This document shows, one piece after another, positions 28,104 through 37,117 of a stretch of 64,000 nt of DNA. The notes under the pieces are model-generated. The model saw only the letters and a program-made list of their open reading frames with translations, ran no database searches and was not told the DNA's origin. Source of the stretch: Methylobacterium sp. Leaf112 (GTDB lineage: Bacteria; Pseudomonadota; Alphaproteobacteria; Rhizobiales; Beijerinckiaceae); the NCBI RefSeq assembly GCF_001423295.1, contig NZ_LMNG01000031.1, positions 185,863-249,862 of the forward strand. The letters are read 5' to 3'. Position numbers and translations under genes: made by a program. The first letter of the stretch is position 1; each line of letters starts with the position of its first letter.

Positions 28104-29306
28104 ATGCGGTCATACGAGCCTCACGACGCGGATGCGGCGGCGGACATCGTCCGCGCGGCCGCCGACCGGACGGAGCGCCTGCGCCTCGTCGGCGGCGGCA
28201 CCAAGGCCGGGATCGGCCGCCCGGCCGGGAATCCCGCATCCGAGGACGAGGCGACGCTGTCCACCGCCGGATTGTCGGGCATCACCCTCTACGAACCGGC
28301 CGAGATGGTGGTCTCGGCGCTCGCCGGCACACCGCTCGCCGAGGTGCAGGCCCTGCTCGCCGGGCGCGGCCAGATGCTGCCCTTCGAGCCCATGGACCAT
28401 CGCGGCCTGATGGGGACGCACGGCACGCCGACCTTCGGCGCGGTGGCATCCACGAACAATTCCGGCCCCCGCCGCATCAATGCCGGGGCGGCCCGCGACA
28501 GCCTCATCGGCGTGCGCTTCGTCAACGGACGCGGCGAGATCATCAAGTCCGGCGGTCGGGTGATGAAGAACGTCACCGGCCTCGATCTCGTGAAGCTCAT
28601 GGCCGGCGCCTGGGGCACCCTCGGGCTGCTCACGGAGGTCACCTTCAAGGTGCTGCCGGTGCAGGAGCGAGTGTCGACCCTGGTGTTCGCAGGCCTCGAC
28701 GATGACCGGGCCGTCGCCGCCCTCTCGGCCGCCCTCGGCTCGCCGTTCGAGCTCACCGGCGCCGCCCACCTGCCGGCCGGGATCGGCGGCCCCGAAGCCC
28801 GCACCGCCATGCGGGTCGAGGGGTTTTCGGATTCGGTCGCCTATCGGCTCGGTGAACTGACGAAGCTGCTCAAGCGCTTCGGTGCGCCCGAGATCGTCGA
28901 GGGCGACACCGGCACCGCCCTGTGGACCGGTATCCGCGACGCCGCCCTCCTGGCCGAGCCGGCGGATGCCGCCATCTGGCGTCTCTCCACGGCTCCGACC
29001 CACGGCCCCGCCCTGGCAGCCGCCATCGCGGCGGAGCGCGACGCGCGGTGGTTCTACGATTGGGGCGGCGGCCTCATCTGGCTCGCGACCGCGGCCGAGG
29101 GCGATGCCGGGGCTGCGACCGTGCGGGCGGCGGTGAAGGCGCAGGGCGGCCACGCCACCCTGGTGCGCGCGCCCGACGCCGTGCGCGCCGCCGTGCCGGT
29201 GTTCGAGCCTTTGTCCGAGCCGCTGATGCGGATCACGGCGGGTCTCAAGGCGGCGCACGACCCAATGGGCGTGTTCAATCCGGGCCGGATGTACGCGGGG
29301 ATCTGA
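28104..29306 (+). CDS. glcE: Glycolate oxidase FAD-binding subunit GlcE
   Basis: A 400-residue FAD-linked oxidoreductase of the VAO/PCMH family, subunit of the membrane-associated glycolate dehydrogenase (GlcDEF), oxidising glycolate to glyoxylate. FAD-binding motifs: LRLVGGGTKAGIGRP near the start, GTHGTPTFGAVASTNNSGPRRINAGAARDSLIG, and KSGGRVMKNVTGLDLVKL, the last being the GlcE signature. The C-terminus (HDPMGVFNPGRMYAGI) ends as in the family. ATG 28104 follows GGGAAACG. It precedes glcF; no glcD gene lies between the flippase and glcE, so the catalytic subunit must be encoded elsewhere. Confidence 0.9.
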   Translation: MRSYEPHDADAAADIVRAAADRTERLRLVGGGTKAGIGRPAGNPASEDEATLSTAGLSGITLYEPAEMVVSALAGTPLAEVQALLAGRGQMLPFEPMDHRGLMGTHGTPTFGAVASTNNSGPRRINAGAARDSLIGVRFVNGRGEIIKSGGRVMKNVTGLDLVKLMAGAWGTLGLLTEVTFKVLPVQERVSTLVFAGLDDDRAVAALSAALGSPFELTGAAHLPAGIGGPEARTAMRVEGFSDSVAYRLGELTKLLKRFGAPEIVEGDTGTALWTGIRDAALLAEPADAAIWRLSTAPTHGPALAAAIAAERDARWFYDWGGGLIWLATAAEGDAGAATVRAAVKAQGGHATLVRAPDAVRAAVPVFEPLSEPLMRITAGLKAAHDPMGVFNPGRMYAGI

Positions 29307-29499
29307 CGTCGCCGCGACATTCTTACCCGCAGGCATCGGCCTCGGGTTCCGACTATCAAGAACCCGCCGGCCAGTATTTGGAGCAGTTCCAAAGGCTCGG
29401 CAGACCGCCCGTTCCGCTCTAAGGTCCGGGCGAAGACGACGGGGCCGCCATGCCGATGGTGTGAAGCGGCACCGCGATGGGTGGATTCAGGAACACGCC

Positions 29500-30855
29500 G
29501 TGCAGACCAGTTTCAGCCTGACGCAGCTCGCCGATCCCGCCATGGCGGCCTCGGAAAAGATTTTGCGGACCTGCGTCCATTGCGGTTTCTGCACCGCCAC
29601 CTGCCCGACCTATCTGCTGCTGGGCGACGAACTCGACAGCCCGCGTGGCCGCATCTACCTCATCAAGGACATGCTGGAGGGCAACAAGCCCGCCGTGCCC
29701 GAGGTGGTCAAGCACATCGACCGCTGCCTGTCGTGCCTGTCCTGCATGACGACATGCCCCTCGGGCGTGCACTACATGCACCTCGTCGATCACGCGCGCG
29801 CGCATATCGAGGAAACCTATACGCGGCCCTTCGGGGACCGGGCGCTCCGGGCGGTGCTGGCCTTCGTGCTGCCCTATCCCAACCGTTTCCGACTGGCTTT
29901 GCTCGGCGCCAAGCTCGGGAGCCCGTTCCGCCCCCTGGTGGCGCGGGTGCCCGGCCTCGGCAACCGGCTCGCCGCCATGCTGGATCTCGCCCCGGCCGAA
30001 TTGCCGAACCGCAACCGCACCGACCGGCCCGGCACCTTTCCGGCCGAGACCCGTGCGCTGGAGGCCAGCGCCGCCCTTCAGGGCACCACGGCCCCGGCCC
30101 GCACGGGCCGCGTCGCGCTGCTGCGCGGCTGCGCCCAGAGCGTCCTGCGGCCCGACTTCAACGAGGCGGCGATCCGGCTGCTGACCCGCCACGGCGTCGA
30201 GGTGGTGCAGGCCAGGGGGGAGGGCTGCTGCGGCGCGCTCACCCACCATATGGGCAAAGCCGAATCCTCCCATGCCCAGGCCAAGCGCACCATCGACGCC
30301 TGGATCGCCGAAATGGACGGCGAAGGCCTCGACGCCATCGTGGTCACGGCGTCGGGCTGCGGCACCACCATCAAGGATTACGGCTTCATGTTCCGCGACG
30401 ACCCGGCCTACGCCGAGAAGGCCGCGCGGGTTTCGGGGATCGCCAAGGACGTGACCGAGTACATGGCCGGTCTCGGCCTGATGCCGACGCTCATCGAGAG
30501 CGACCTCGTGGTCGCCTACCACTCCGCCTGCTCGATGCAGCACGGCCAGGGCATCCGCACGGAGCCGAAGAACCTCCTGAAGCGTGCGGGCTTCGCTGTG
30601 AAGGACGTACCCGAGGGGCATATCTGCTGCGGCTCGGCCGGCACCTACAACATCCTCCAGCCCGAGATCGCCGGCCGCCTCCGGGACCGCAAGGTCGCCA
30701 ACATCGAGCGGATGCGCCCCGACGTCATCGCCACGGGCAACATCGGCTGTGCGACGCAGATCGGGAAGGGCACCGCCATCCCCATCGTCCACACGGTGGA
30801 GTTGCTCGACTGGGCCACGGGGGGCCCGAAGCCGGCGGCGCTGGCGTCGGCCTGA
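29500..30855 (+). CDS. glcF: Glycolate oxidase iron-sulfur subunit GlcF
   Basis: A 451-residue iron-sulfur protein that passes electrons from GlcD/E to the quinone pool. Two N-terminal 4Fe-4S motifs are clear: CVHCGFCTATCP and CLSCLSCMTTCP, followed by two CCG domains (GEGCCGALTHH and HICCGSAGTYNI) typical of GlcF/heterodisulfide reductase D folds. The preferred start is GTG 29500 (VQTSFSLTQLADP), preceded by AGGA at seven bases; the frame remains open for 13 codons upstream. It is 193 bases after glcE on the same strand, and convergent with the MBL hydrolase. Confidence 0.92.
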   Translation: MQTSFSLTQLADPAMAASEKILRTCVHCGFCTATCPTYLLLGDELDSPRGRIYLIKDMLEGNKPAVPEVVKHIDRCLSCLSCMTTCPSGVHYMHLVDHARAHIEETYTRPFGDRALRAVLAFVLPYPNRFRLALLGAKLGSPFRPLVARVPGLGNRLAAMLDLAPAELPNRNRTDRPGTFPAETRALEASAALQGTTAPARTGRVALLRGCAQSVLRPDFNEAAIRLLTRHGVEVVQARGEGCCGALTHHMGKAESSHAQAKRTIDAWIAEMDGEGLDAIVVTASGCGTTIKDYGFMFRDDPAYAEKAARVSGIAKDVTEYMAGLGLMPTLIESDLVVAYHSACSMQHGQGIRTEPKNLLKRAGFAVKDVPEGHICCGSAGTYNILQPEIAGRLRDRKVANIERMRPDVIATGNIGCATQIGKGTAIPIVHTVELLDWATGGPKPAALASA

Positions 30856-30864
30856 CGCCCCGGC

Positions 30865-31833
30865 TCACGGATCGAGTTGGTCGGTGAGGGGGATCCAGCG
30901 ATAGCCGCTCCCCTGCCGCACCACGTAGCCGAGCGACGGGAAGGCGGCGTGATAGGCCGACACGAGGATCCCGTCCGTGGCGGCCATGTCGTAGATGTGC
31001 CGGCGCGTGGCGGCCCCTTGCGCCTTGTCCATGTCGAAGACGGCGTGCCACTCCGGGTGGGCCAGGGACGCGACCTCGTGGTGGGCGCAATCCCCCCAGA
31101 CCAGCATGCGCTGGCCGGCGCTCTCCAGATGGAAGGCGAGATGTCCCGGTGTATGCCCGAAGGCCGCGAGGGCGGTGATCCCAGGCGCCACCGCATCGCC
31201 GGGTTTCACGAAGCGGGTGCGGTCGGCGAGGGGAAGCAGGTGGCTGCGAAACACCCGGGCCGATCGGGCCTCGTTGCTCTCCATCGGCGCCGATAGGCGC
31301 GACCCGTCGCGCCAGAACGAATCTTCGGTGACACCGACCACGTAGCGCGCCCGCGTGAAGACCGGTCGCCCGTCCTCCATGAGGCCACCGATGTGGTCGG
31401 TGTGGCAGTGGGTCAGCACGACGACGTCGATGGTGTCCGGTGCGAGGCCGGCGCGGGCCAGAAGGTGGGCGAGTTGCCCGCCGGCGGGCCTGGGCACGAA
31501 CCCGACCGCGCCATTGCCGGTATCGAACAGGATGGTTTCACGGCCGGTCTGCACCAGGGTGGGGGTGAAGCCGGGCTTGAACCGGTTCGGACGCAGGCGA
31601 TTCTCCCGCATCAGGGCTTCGACCGCGGCTTGCGGGCGATCCTCCCCGACGATGGGCCAGGGGCCGTCGATCGTCGCGCTCGCATCGAGCAGGGTCGTCA
31701 CCGTGAAATGCCCGAGCCGGATCCGGTGAATCACGGACTGGGCATCCTCCGGGCAAACCTGCGCTGTGGCGGAGCCGGGCAGCGCCAACGCGAGGGTGGC
31801 GGCCGCGAGACTGCGGCGGGTGAGATCGGTCAT
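30865..31833 (-). CDS. Exported metallo-beta-lactamase-fold hydrolase
   Basis: A 322-residue periplasmic MBL-fold protein. The N-terminus has the twin-arginine-like signal LTRRSLAAATLALALPGSATAQ. The zinc site is given by THCHTDHIGG (H-x-H-x-D-H), AFGHTPGHLAF and WGDCAHHEV. Relatives include lactonases, glyoxalase II-like enzymes and AHL-degrading proteins; the sequence alone does not decide. The start at 31833 is chosen because GGGGGA lies nine bases upstream. It is divergent from the AraC regulator across a 91-base gap, the usual arrangement when the regulator controls the neighbour. Confidence 0.83.
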   Translation of the reverse strand: MTDLTRRSLAAATLALALPGSATAQVCPEDAQSVIHRIRLGHFTVTTLLDASATIDGPWPIVGEDRPQAAVEALMRENRLRPNRFKPGFTPTLVQTGRETILFDTGNGAVGFVPRPAGGQLAHLLARAGLAPDTIDVVVLTHCHTDHIGGLMEDGRPVFTRARYVVGVTEDSFWRDGSRLSAPMESNEARSARVFRSHLLPLADRTRFVKPGDAVAPGITALAAFGHTPGHLAFHLESAGQRMLVWGDCAHHEVASLAHPEWHAVFDMDKAQGAATRRHIYDMAATDGILVSAYHAAFPSLGYVVRQGSGYRWIPLTDQLDP

Positions 31834-31924
31834 GATGGGCATTCCCCCGCCGGGCCCAATGCGCCAGGATGTTCCCGGGTCGCCGGCTGCAGGGCAGGGC
31901 TAGCATCGTGACGGAGGGCGGCGC

Positions 31925-32683
31925 TTGAACGAACCTGCTACGCTCGGCCCGCTCTGGCACGTGGAGGGCCCGCAGACGTTCTTCGCCGGGCCGCTCGCCT
32001 ACAATGCCAGCCACCAGCACGGCGCGCCGGTCTATCTCGCGGGGCTCTACGGTCGCTTCCGGATCCGCTTCCCGGACACGGACTGGATCACCTGCCGAAC
32101 CGCCTTCGTGCCGGCCGGCCTGGCGCACGAACTCGATTGCGGCGGCGACCCCCTGGCGGTGCTCTACCTCGAACCCGAGGTGTCGCCGCAGGCCCTGACG
32201 GGTCTAATGCGGGGCGCATGCTCCATCGTGGGCGCTCGCGTCGGGGCAGGCGGCGAGATCAACGCCCTGCGGGCCCTCTACGAGGATCGCGAAGCCTGCG
32301 CCTGGGCCGGCGCGGCTCTGGCCGATCTCGCACGGTTCTCCCTCCGGCGTGCCGACGAGACGCTGGACCGCCGCATCGCCGCAATCGTCTCGCGCCTCGG
32401 GACCCACCCGCATCCCGAGCTGTCGGCCGGCACGCTGGCGTGCTCCGTGGGCCTGTCCTCGTCGCGGCTGCAGCACCTGTTCACCCAAGAGATCGGCGTG
32501 CCGTTCCGGCGCTACCGCGCCTGGCTCCGCATGCGGCGGGCCATCGCCACCATCGTGGCGGGTGCGAACTTCACGGGCGCCGCCCACGCGGCGGGCTTCG
32601 CCGATCAGGCCCACTTCGCCAATGCCTTTCGCCGAACGTTCGGGGCGCCGGCCTCGCGCAGCCTCCTGGGCGTTCGCCGCTGA
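31925..32683 (+). CDS. AraC-family transcriptional regulator
   Basis: A 252-residue regulator. Residues 1-150 form a cupin-like sensor region (GPLAYNASHQHGAPVYLAGLYGRF). The C-terminal 100 residues contain the two HTH motifs of AraC/XylS proteins, with LACSVGLSSSRLQHLFTQEIG and NFTGAAHAAGFADQAHFANAFRRTFG. The start is TTG 31925 with a perfect GGAGGG seven bases upstream; no ATG or GTG start is available before the homology. It probably controls the divergent MBL hydrolase gene and itself. Inducer unknown. Confidence 0.88.
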   Translation: MNEPATLGPLWHVEGPQTFFAGPLAYNASHQHGAPVYLAGLYGRFRIRFPDTDWITCRTAFVPAGLAHELDCGGDPLAVLYLEPEVSPQALTGLMRGACSIVGARVGAGGEINALRALYEDREACAWAGAALADLARFSLRRADETLDRRIAAIVSRLGTHPHPELSAGTLACSVGLSSSRLQHLFTQEIGVPFRRYRAWLRMRRAIATIVAGANFTGAAHAAGFADQAHFANAFRRTFGAPASRSLLGVRR

Positions 32684-32688
32684 GCGGC

Positions 32689-32913
32689 TCAGGTGGGCGC
32701 GGACGGACGCAATGCCGCCAGCACGAACACCCGGATCGCGGACGACAGGTTCTGCCCGTCCCGGCCCGCATCGATGTCACCGATCAGCGCCTGCACCGAC
32801 TTGCCACGCGCTTCTGCGATCTCCCGTAGGGCGTCCCAGAACGGGTCCTCCAGGGACACGCTGGTGCGGTGCCCGGCGATCATCACCGAGCGCTTGGTGA
32901 TGCCGCCGGTCAC
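32689..32913 (-). CDS. Ribbon-helix-helix domain protein
   Basis: A 74-residue protein of the RHH_4 type. After MTGGITKRSV the stretch HRTSVSLEDPFWDALREIAEARGKSVQALI forms the beta-strand and helices of a small DNA-binding fold. Found in Hyphomicrobiales beside fumC and a DUF4169 gene, as here; no target is known. It is followed 13 bases on by the DUF4169 gene upstream of it on the same strand, so fumC, DUF4169 and this gene are likely one transcript. Confidence 0.83.
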   Translation of the reverse strand: MTGGITKRSVMIAGHRTSVSLEDPFWDALREIAEARGKSVQALIGDIDAGRDGQNLSSAIRVFVLAALRPSAPT

Positions 32914-32926
32914 GGGTTGCGCCCCT

Positions 32927-33115
32927 TCACTCCGAGTCCGGCCCCATGAGCTTGTGGCCCTCGTGGCGCGAGACCTCGATGGCCTTCTTGGCGTCCGCCA
33001 GGGTCCTGGCCTTCTTCGGGCGGCCGAAGGCGATGCGGTTGTCCGCCGCCTTCGCCTCCTTCTCGGACCGCGCCTTCGCCTTGCGGGCGTCGCGCAGGTT
33101 GATGATCTCCGCCAT
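32927..33115 (-). CDS. DUF4169 family small protein
   Basis: A 62-residue basic protein, MAEIINLRDARKAKARSEKEAKAADNR with FGRPKKA and a C-terminal EVSRHEGHKL: the standard DUF4169 layout in Alphaproteobacteria. It has no known function. The length and charge suggest RNA, DNA or protein binding. It is 11 bases downstream of fumC and 13 bases upstream of the RHH gene, supporting an operon. Confidence 0.84.
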   Translation of the reverse strand: MAEIINLRDARKAKARSEKEAKAADNRIAFGRPKKARTLADAKKAIEVSRHEGHKLMGPDSE

Positions 33116-33126
33116 GCGCGTCCCCG

Positions 33127-34554
33127 TCAGTCGGCGCTGGGTGCCAGCATGGTCTCCGGGCGCACCACGCGCTCGAACTCCTCTTGCGTGACGTAGCCGA
33201 GCCGCAGGGCCTCCACCTTCAGGGTGGTGCCGTTCTTGTGCGCGGTCTTCGCGATCTCGGCGGCCTTGTCGTAGCCGATGGAGGGGGCGAGCGCCGTCAC
33301 CAGCATCAGCGACCGGCTCATGAGGTCGGCGATGCGGTCCTCGTTGGCCTTGATGCCCACCACGCAATTGTCAGCGAAGCTCACGGCCGCGTCGGCGAGG
33401 AGCCGGACCGATTGCAGCACCGCGTTGGCGATGACGGGCTTGAACACGTTCAACTCGAAATGGCCCTGGCTGCCGGCGAAGCTCACGGTGGTGCCGTTGC
33501 CGATCACCTGGGCGCAGACCATGGTCAGCGCCTCGCACTGGGTCGGATTGACCTTGCCGGGCATGATCGAGGAGCCGGGCTCGTTCTCGGGCAGCGACAG
33601 CTCACCGAGGCCGGAGCGCGGTCCGGACGCCAGCAGGCGGATGTCCTGCGCGATCTTGAACAGGCCGGCGGCGAGCGCCGACAGCGCCCCTTGGGTGAAC
33701 ACCAGGGCGTCGTGGGTGGCCAACGCCTCGAACTTGTTCTCGGCCGAGGTGAACGGCAGGCCCGTCAGCTCGGCGACCTTGGCGGCGAATTTCTCCGCGA
33801 AATCCGGGTGCGCGTTGAGGCCGGTGCCGACCGCGGTGCCGCCCTGGGCCAGGGCCAGCACGCCCGGTACGGTCGCCTGGACGCGGGCGCTGCCCAAAGC
33901 CACCTGCGCGACGTACCCCGAAAATTCCTGACCGAGGGACACCGGCGTCGCGTCCTGCAGGTGGGTGCGGCCGATCTTGACGATGTCGGCGAAGGCCGTC
34001 GCCTTGGCGTCGAGGGCGTCGTGCAGGTGCTTCAGGGCCGGCATCAGCCGGTCGTTGATCTCGCGCGACACCGCGATGTGCATGGCGGTGGGGAACACGT
34101 CGTTGGACGACTGGCCCCGGTTGCAATGGTCGTTGGGGTGCACCGGCGACTTGCCGCCGCGCTTAGCCCCCAGCAACTCGTTGGCGAGGCTGGCGATCAC
34201 CTCGTTGGCATTCATGTTGGACTGGGTGCCGGACCCCGTCTGCCACACCACCAGGGGGAATTCCTGGTCGTGCTCGCCCGCGACGACCTCGGCGGCCGAC
34301 GCCGCGATGGCCTGGGCGACCTTCGGGTCGAGGCCGCCGAGATCCTGGTTCACCAGGGCGGCGGCCTGCTTGACGAGGCCGAGCGCGTGGACGAGGGGCG
34401 CCGGCATCCGCTCGGTGCCGATCTTGAAGTTCTGGATCGAGCGCTGGGTCTGAGCCCCCCAGTAGCGATGCGCCGGAACCTCGATGGGGCCGAACGTGTC
34501 GGATTCCGTGCGGGTGGCGGGGGTCTCTTCGCTGTGCGTCTCGGTCGGCGACAT
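33127..34554 (-). CDS. fumC: Fumarate hydratase, class II
   Basis: A 475-residue cytoplasmic TCA-cycle enzyme that interconverts fumarate and malate, heat-stable and iron-independent. Signatures are SGTQSNMNANEV, KIGRTHLQDATPVSLGQEF and the superfamily motif GSSIMPGKVNPTQCE with its active-site serine. The first 25 residues are a low-complexity acidic extension, after which FGPIEVPAHRYWGAQTQRS begins the conserved fold. The first ATG at 34554 is used. It leads the small operon fumC-DUF4169-RHH. Confidence 0.95.
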   Translation of the reverse strand: MSPTETHSEETPATRTESDTFGPIEVPAHRYWGAQTQRSIQNFKIGTERMPAPLVHALGLVKQAAALVNQDLGGLDPKVAQAIAASAAEVVAGEHDQEFPLVVWQTGSGTQSNMNANEVIASLANELLGAKRGGKSPVHPNDHCNRGQSSNDVFPTAMHIAVSREINDRLMPALKHLHDALDAKATAFADIVKIGRTHLQDATPVSLGQEFSGYVAQVALGSARVQATVPGVLALAQGGTAVGTGLNAHPDFAEKFAAKVAELTGLPFTSAENKFEALATHDALVFTQGALSALAAGLFKIAQDIRLLASGPRSGLGELSLPENEPGSSIMPGKVNPTQCEALTMVCAQVIGNGTTVSFAGSQGHFELNVFKPVIANAVLQSVRLLADAAVSFADNCVVGIKANEDRIADLMSRSLMLVTALAPSIGYDKAAEIAKTAHKNGTTLKVEALRLGYVTQEEFERVVRPETMLAPSAD

Positions 34555-34693
34555 CGTGGCCTCTTCGTGTGGCTGCGGCGCACCCTACTTAGACCGGGCG
34601 GGTCGAAACCGCGATGGTGCCGCGTGACGGTGCCGTGGATGTCTCAACGCTTTTCGAGCGACCGGCCCCGGACCGAGGATCGATGACACGCCG

Positions 34694-36091
34694 ATGATGG
34701 ATGCCGCCGCCCCGTGCCCGCCCGACGCCCCCGCGCGCTTCCGCCCGGCCGTGCCGCGCCCCCTGCGCCGGCCCATGGGCCTCCTCGCCTTCCTGAAGGC
34801 GGCGCGGGCCAACCCGATCACCACCTGGCTCGACGACCATTTCGAGAAGCCCGTGATGGCCGGTGACGGCGCCTTGGGCCGCGTCACCGTGGTGAGCGAC
34901 CCGGCGCTGATCCGCTATCTCTACGTCGAGAACGCCGCCAACTACCGCAAGGACGACCTGCAGCGCCGGGTGCTGGCGCCGGGCCTCGGCAACGGCCTGC
35001 TGACGGCTGAGGACGAGGAGTGGAAGCTTCAGCGCCGCACCCTGGCGCCGATCTTCTCCGCCCGCCACGTGCTCGGCTTCGCCGAACCCATGAACGCGGC
35101 CGGCGCTCGCATCGCCCGGCGGCTCGCGCGCCGGGACGGGACCACCATCGACGCCGCCCTGGAGATGACCCGCGTCACCCTCGACGTGCTGGAGCGGACG
35201 ATCTTCACCCAAGGCCTCGCGAGCGACCCGGATGCGTTGGGCCGGGCGATCACGCGGTTTCTCGAAGCCGTCGGGCCCATCGATCCCCTCGACGTGTTCG
35301 GGATCCCGAGCTTCGTGCCGCGCATCGGGCGCCTGCGGGCACGCCCCGCCGTGCGGTTCTTCGCCGAGGTGGTGGACGCGCTCATCGACAAGCGCCGCGC
35401 CCTCATCGCGGCCGATCGTGCGCCGGCGGACCTCCTGACCCTGCTGCTGAAGGCGCAGGACCCGGAGACCGGTAAGGGCCTGACGGACCTCGAAGTGAAG
35501 GCTAACATCGTCACGTTCATCGCGGCCGGCCACGAAACCACCGCCAATGCCCTGACCTGGGCGCTCTACTGCCTGTCACAGGACGACGGTGCGCGGGCGC
35601 GAATCGAGGCCGAGGTCGATGCCGTGCCGGCGGGCGAAGGATTCGATGCCGAGGCGCTACCCTTCACCAAGGCGGTCATGGAGGAGACCATGCGGCTGTT
35701 CCCGCCGGTGCCGTTCCTCAGCCGCCAGGCCATCGCGGAGGATCGTATCGGCCGGGTGAAGATTCCCCGGGGCTCCCTCGTGATGGTGGCACCCTACGTG
35801 CTTCACCGTCACCGCACCTTGTGGGACGATCCCGCCGCGTTCGTGCCGGATCGGTTCCTCGGCGAGGCCCGCAAGGACATCCCGCGCTTCGCCTACCTGC
35901 CGTTCGGGGCCGGGCCGCGCGTGTGCATCGGCCAGAGCTTCTCCGTGCAGGAAGCGGTGATCGTCCTCGCTCACATCATCCGGGCCGTGCGCCTGCGGAT
36001 GGCGGCGGATCACCCGCCGGTCACGCCCCTGCATCGGGTCACCCTGCGGCCGGAGCATGGCCTTCGCATGGGCGTGGAACGGCGAGCCTGA
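34694..36091 (+). CDS. Cytochrome P450
   Basis: A 465-residue haem-thiolate monooxygenase. The I-helix oxygen-activating motif AGHETT, the K-helix EETMRLFPP (E-x-x-R) and the haem loop FGAGPRVCIG (Cys411) are all intact. There is no membrane anchor and no fused reductase, so it should take electrons from a separate ferredoxin/reductase not seen here. The sequence style (LTLLLKAQDP, MGRSRRV-free) is nearer to soluble CYP families of methylobacteria than to CYP102. Substrate unknown. ATG 34694 or 34697 are both possible starts. It is divergent from fumC. Confidence 0.9.
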   Translation: MMDAAAPCPPDAPARFRPAVPRPLRRPMGLLAFLKAARANPITTWLDDHFEKPVMAGDGALGRVTVVSDPALIRYLYVENAANYRKDDLQRRVLAPGLGNGLLTAEDEEWKLQRRTLAPIFSARHVLGFAEPMNAAGARIARRLARRDGTTIDAALEMTRVTLDVLERTIFTQGLASDPDALGRAITRFLEAVGPIDPLDVFGIPSFVPRIGRLRARPAVRFFAEVVDALIDKRRALIAADRAPADLLTLLLKAQDPETGKGLTDLEVKANIVTFIAAGHETTANALTWALYCLSQDDGARARIEAEVDAVPAGEGFDAEALPFTKAVMEETMRLFPPVPFLSRQAIAEDRIGRVKIPRGSLVMVAPYVLHRHRTLWDDPAAFVPDRFLGEARKDIPRFAYLPFGAGPRVCIGQSFSVQEAVIVLAHIIRAVRLRMAADHPPVTPLHRVTLRPEHGLRMGVERRA

Positions 36092-36106
36092 ATGCAGCAC
36101 CGACGG

Positions 36107-36131
36107 AAAACACCGGCCTCCGAAAGGCCGG
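36107..36131 (-). terminator. Intrinsic terminator of sspB
   Basis: On the minus strand CCGGCCT, loop TTCGG, AGGCCGG, then TGTTTT: a seven-pair stem and U-tract 13 bases after the sspB stop codon. It also lies just after the P450 stop on the other strand. Confidence 0.7.
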
Positions 36132-36143
36132 CATTCCGGTGGT

Positions 36144-36818
36144 TCAGCTCTTCTTGCGGAACGCGTCGAGGCTGACGACCTCGGCGCTGGCCTCGGTGCC
36201 CTCACCCTCGGCCTTCTTCGAAGCGGACGCCTTGCCGACGGACAGCTTGGCGGCGGGCTTGTCGGCTTCGTCCGCGTCCTTGTCGCTCTGCGCCGGCGCG
36301 GTGGCGGGACCGATCTTCGGCACGCTGGAGCCGATGGCCGCCAGACCCGTGCCCTTGGGCTTCAGCTCGCTCGGCTCGGAAGCGGCGCCGCGCGGGGCGG
36401 TCTTGCCGGTGGCGAGCGGTGTGACGTCGTCGTCGACGGCCTCGACGGCCTCCTCCATGCCCTCGGTCAGGTCGAACTTCAGGCCGAACTGGACGGAGGG
36501 GTCGAAGAAGCCCGAGAGCGCGTCGAACGGCACCAGTAGACGCTCGGGCACGCCCGAGAACGACAGCCCGACCTCGAAGGTGTGCTCGTTGACGCCCAGA
36601 TCCCAGAACTGGTGCTGGAGCACGATGGTCATGTCCTGCGGGTACTTCTCGCGCAGGCGCTGCGACATCCGCACGCCGGGCGCTTCCGTCCGGAAGGACA
36701 CGTAGAAATGATGCTCGCCCGCGAGCCCGTCCCGGGCCGCGTCGGTGAGCACCTTGCGCACGACGCCGCGCAGGGCGTCCTGCACCAGAAGATCGTAACG
36801 GATCAGATCGTCTGCCAT
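36144..36818 (-). CDS. sspB: ClpXP adaptor SspB (alphaproteobacterial type)
   Basis: A 224-residue cytoplasmic adaptor that tethers ssrA-tagged proteins to ClpXP. The N-terminal domain (IRYDLLVQDALRGVVRKVL, EHHFYVSF, YPQDMTIVLQHQFWDL) matches the SspB-alpha fold. After about residue 140 comes a long low-complexity linker rich in Lys, Ala and Pro, and the C-terminus AEVVSLDAFRKKS is the ClpX-binding tail. In Hyphomicrobiales it lies near the fumC cluster, as here. ATG 36818 fixes the start; an intrinsic terminator follows. Confidence 0.88.
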   Translation of the reverse strand: MADDLIRYDLLVQDALRGVVRKVLTDAARDGLAGEHHFYVSFRTEAPGVRMSQRLREKYPQDMTIVLQHQFWDLGVNEHTFEVGLSFSGVPERLLVPFDALSGFFDPSVQFGLKFDLTEGMEEAVEAVDDDVTPLATGKTAPRGAASEPSELKPKGTGLAAIGSSVPKIGPATAPAQSDKDADEADKPAAKLSVGKASASKKAEGEGTEASAEVVSLDAFRKKS

Positions 36819-37117
36819 CTGCGGTCGCTTATACCCGGTGCCTGGCCGCCGTCGCGCGCCCAAAAGCGCACCGGGGTCGGATGAAAATCGAGCGGAGCGC
36901 CGTTGCCGGGTCACTCCGATAATGCCTGTACCCCTCGACCTTCCGCTGGAACCCGGAGCCTGTCCAGACCGCATGCGATGCGTCCAAAGGCCCATGGTTC
37001 TGATGGAGGGTGGCGGGTACCGTCGCGCGGTCGGAACGCCCCTCCGACACGGGGACCACGGCGCGCCATCGCTGACGCGTCGTCTGTCCCCTGAACATAG
37101 AGAGAGTCAGGCCGCTT

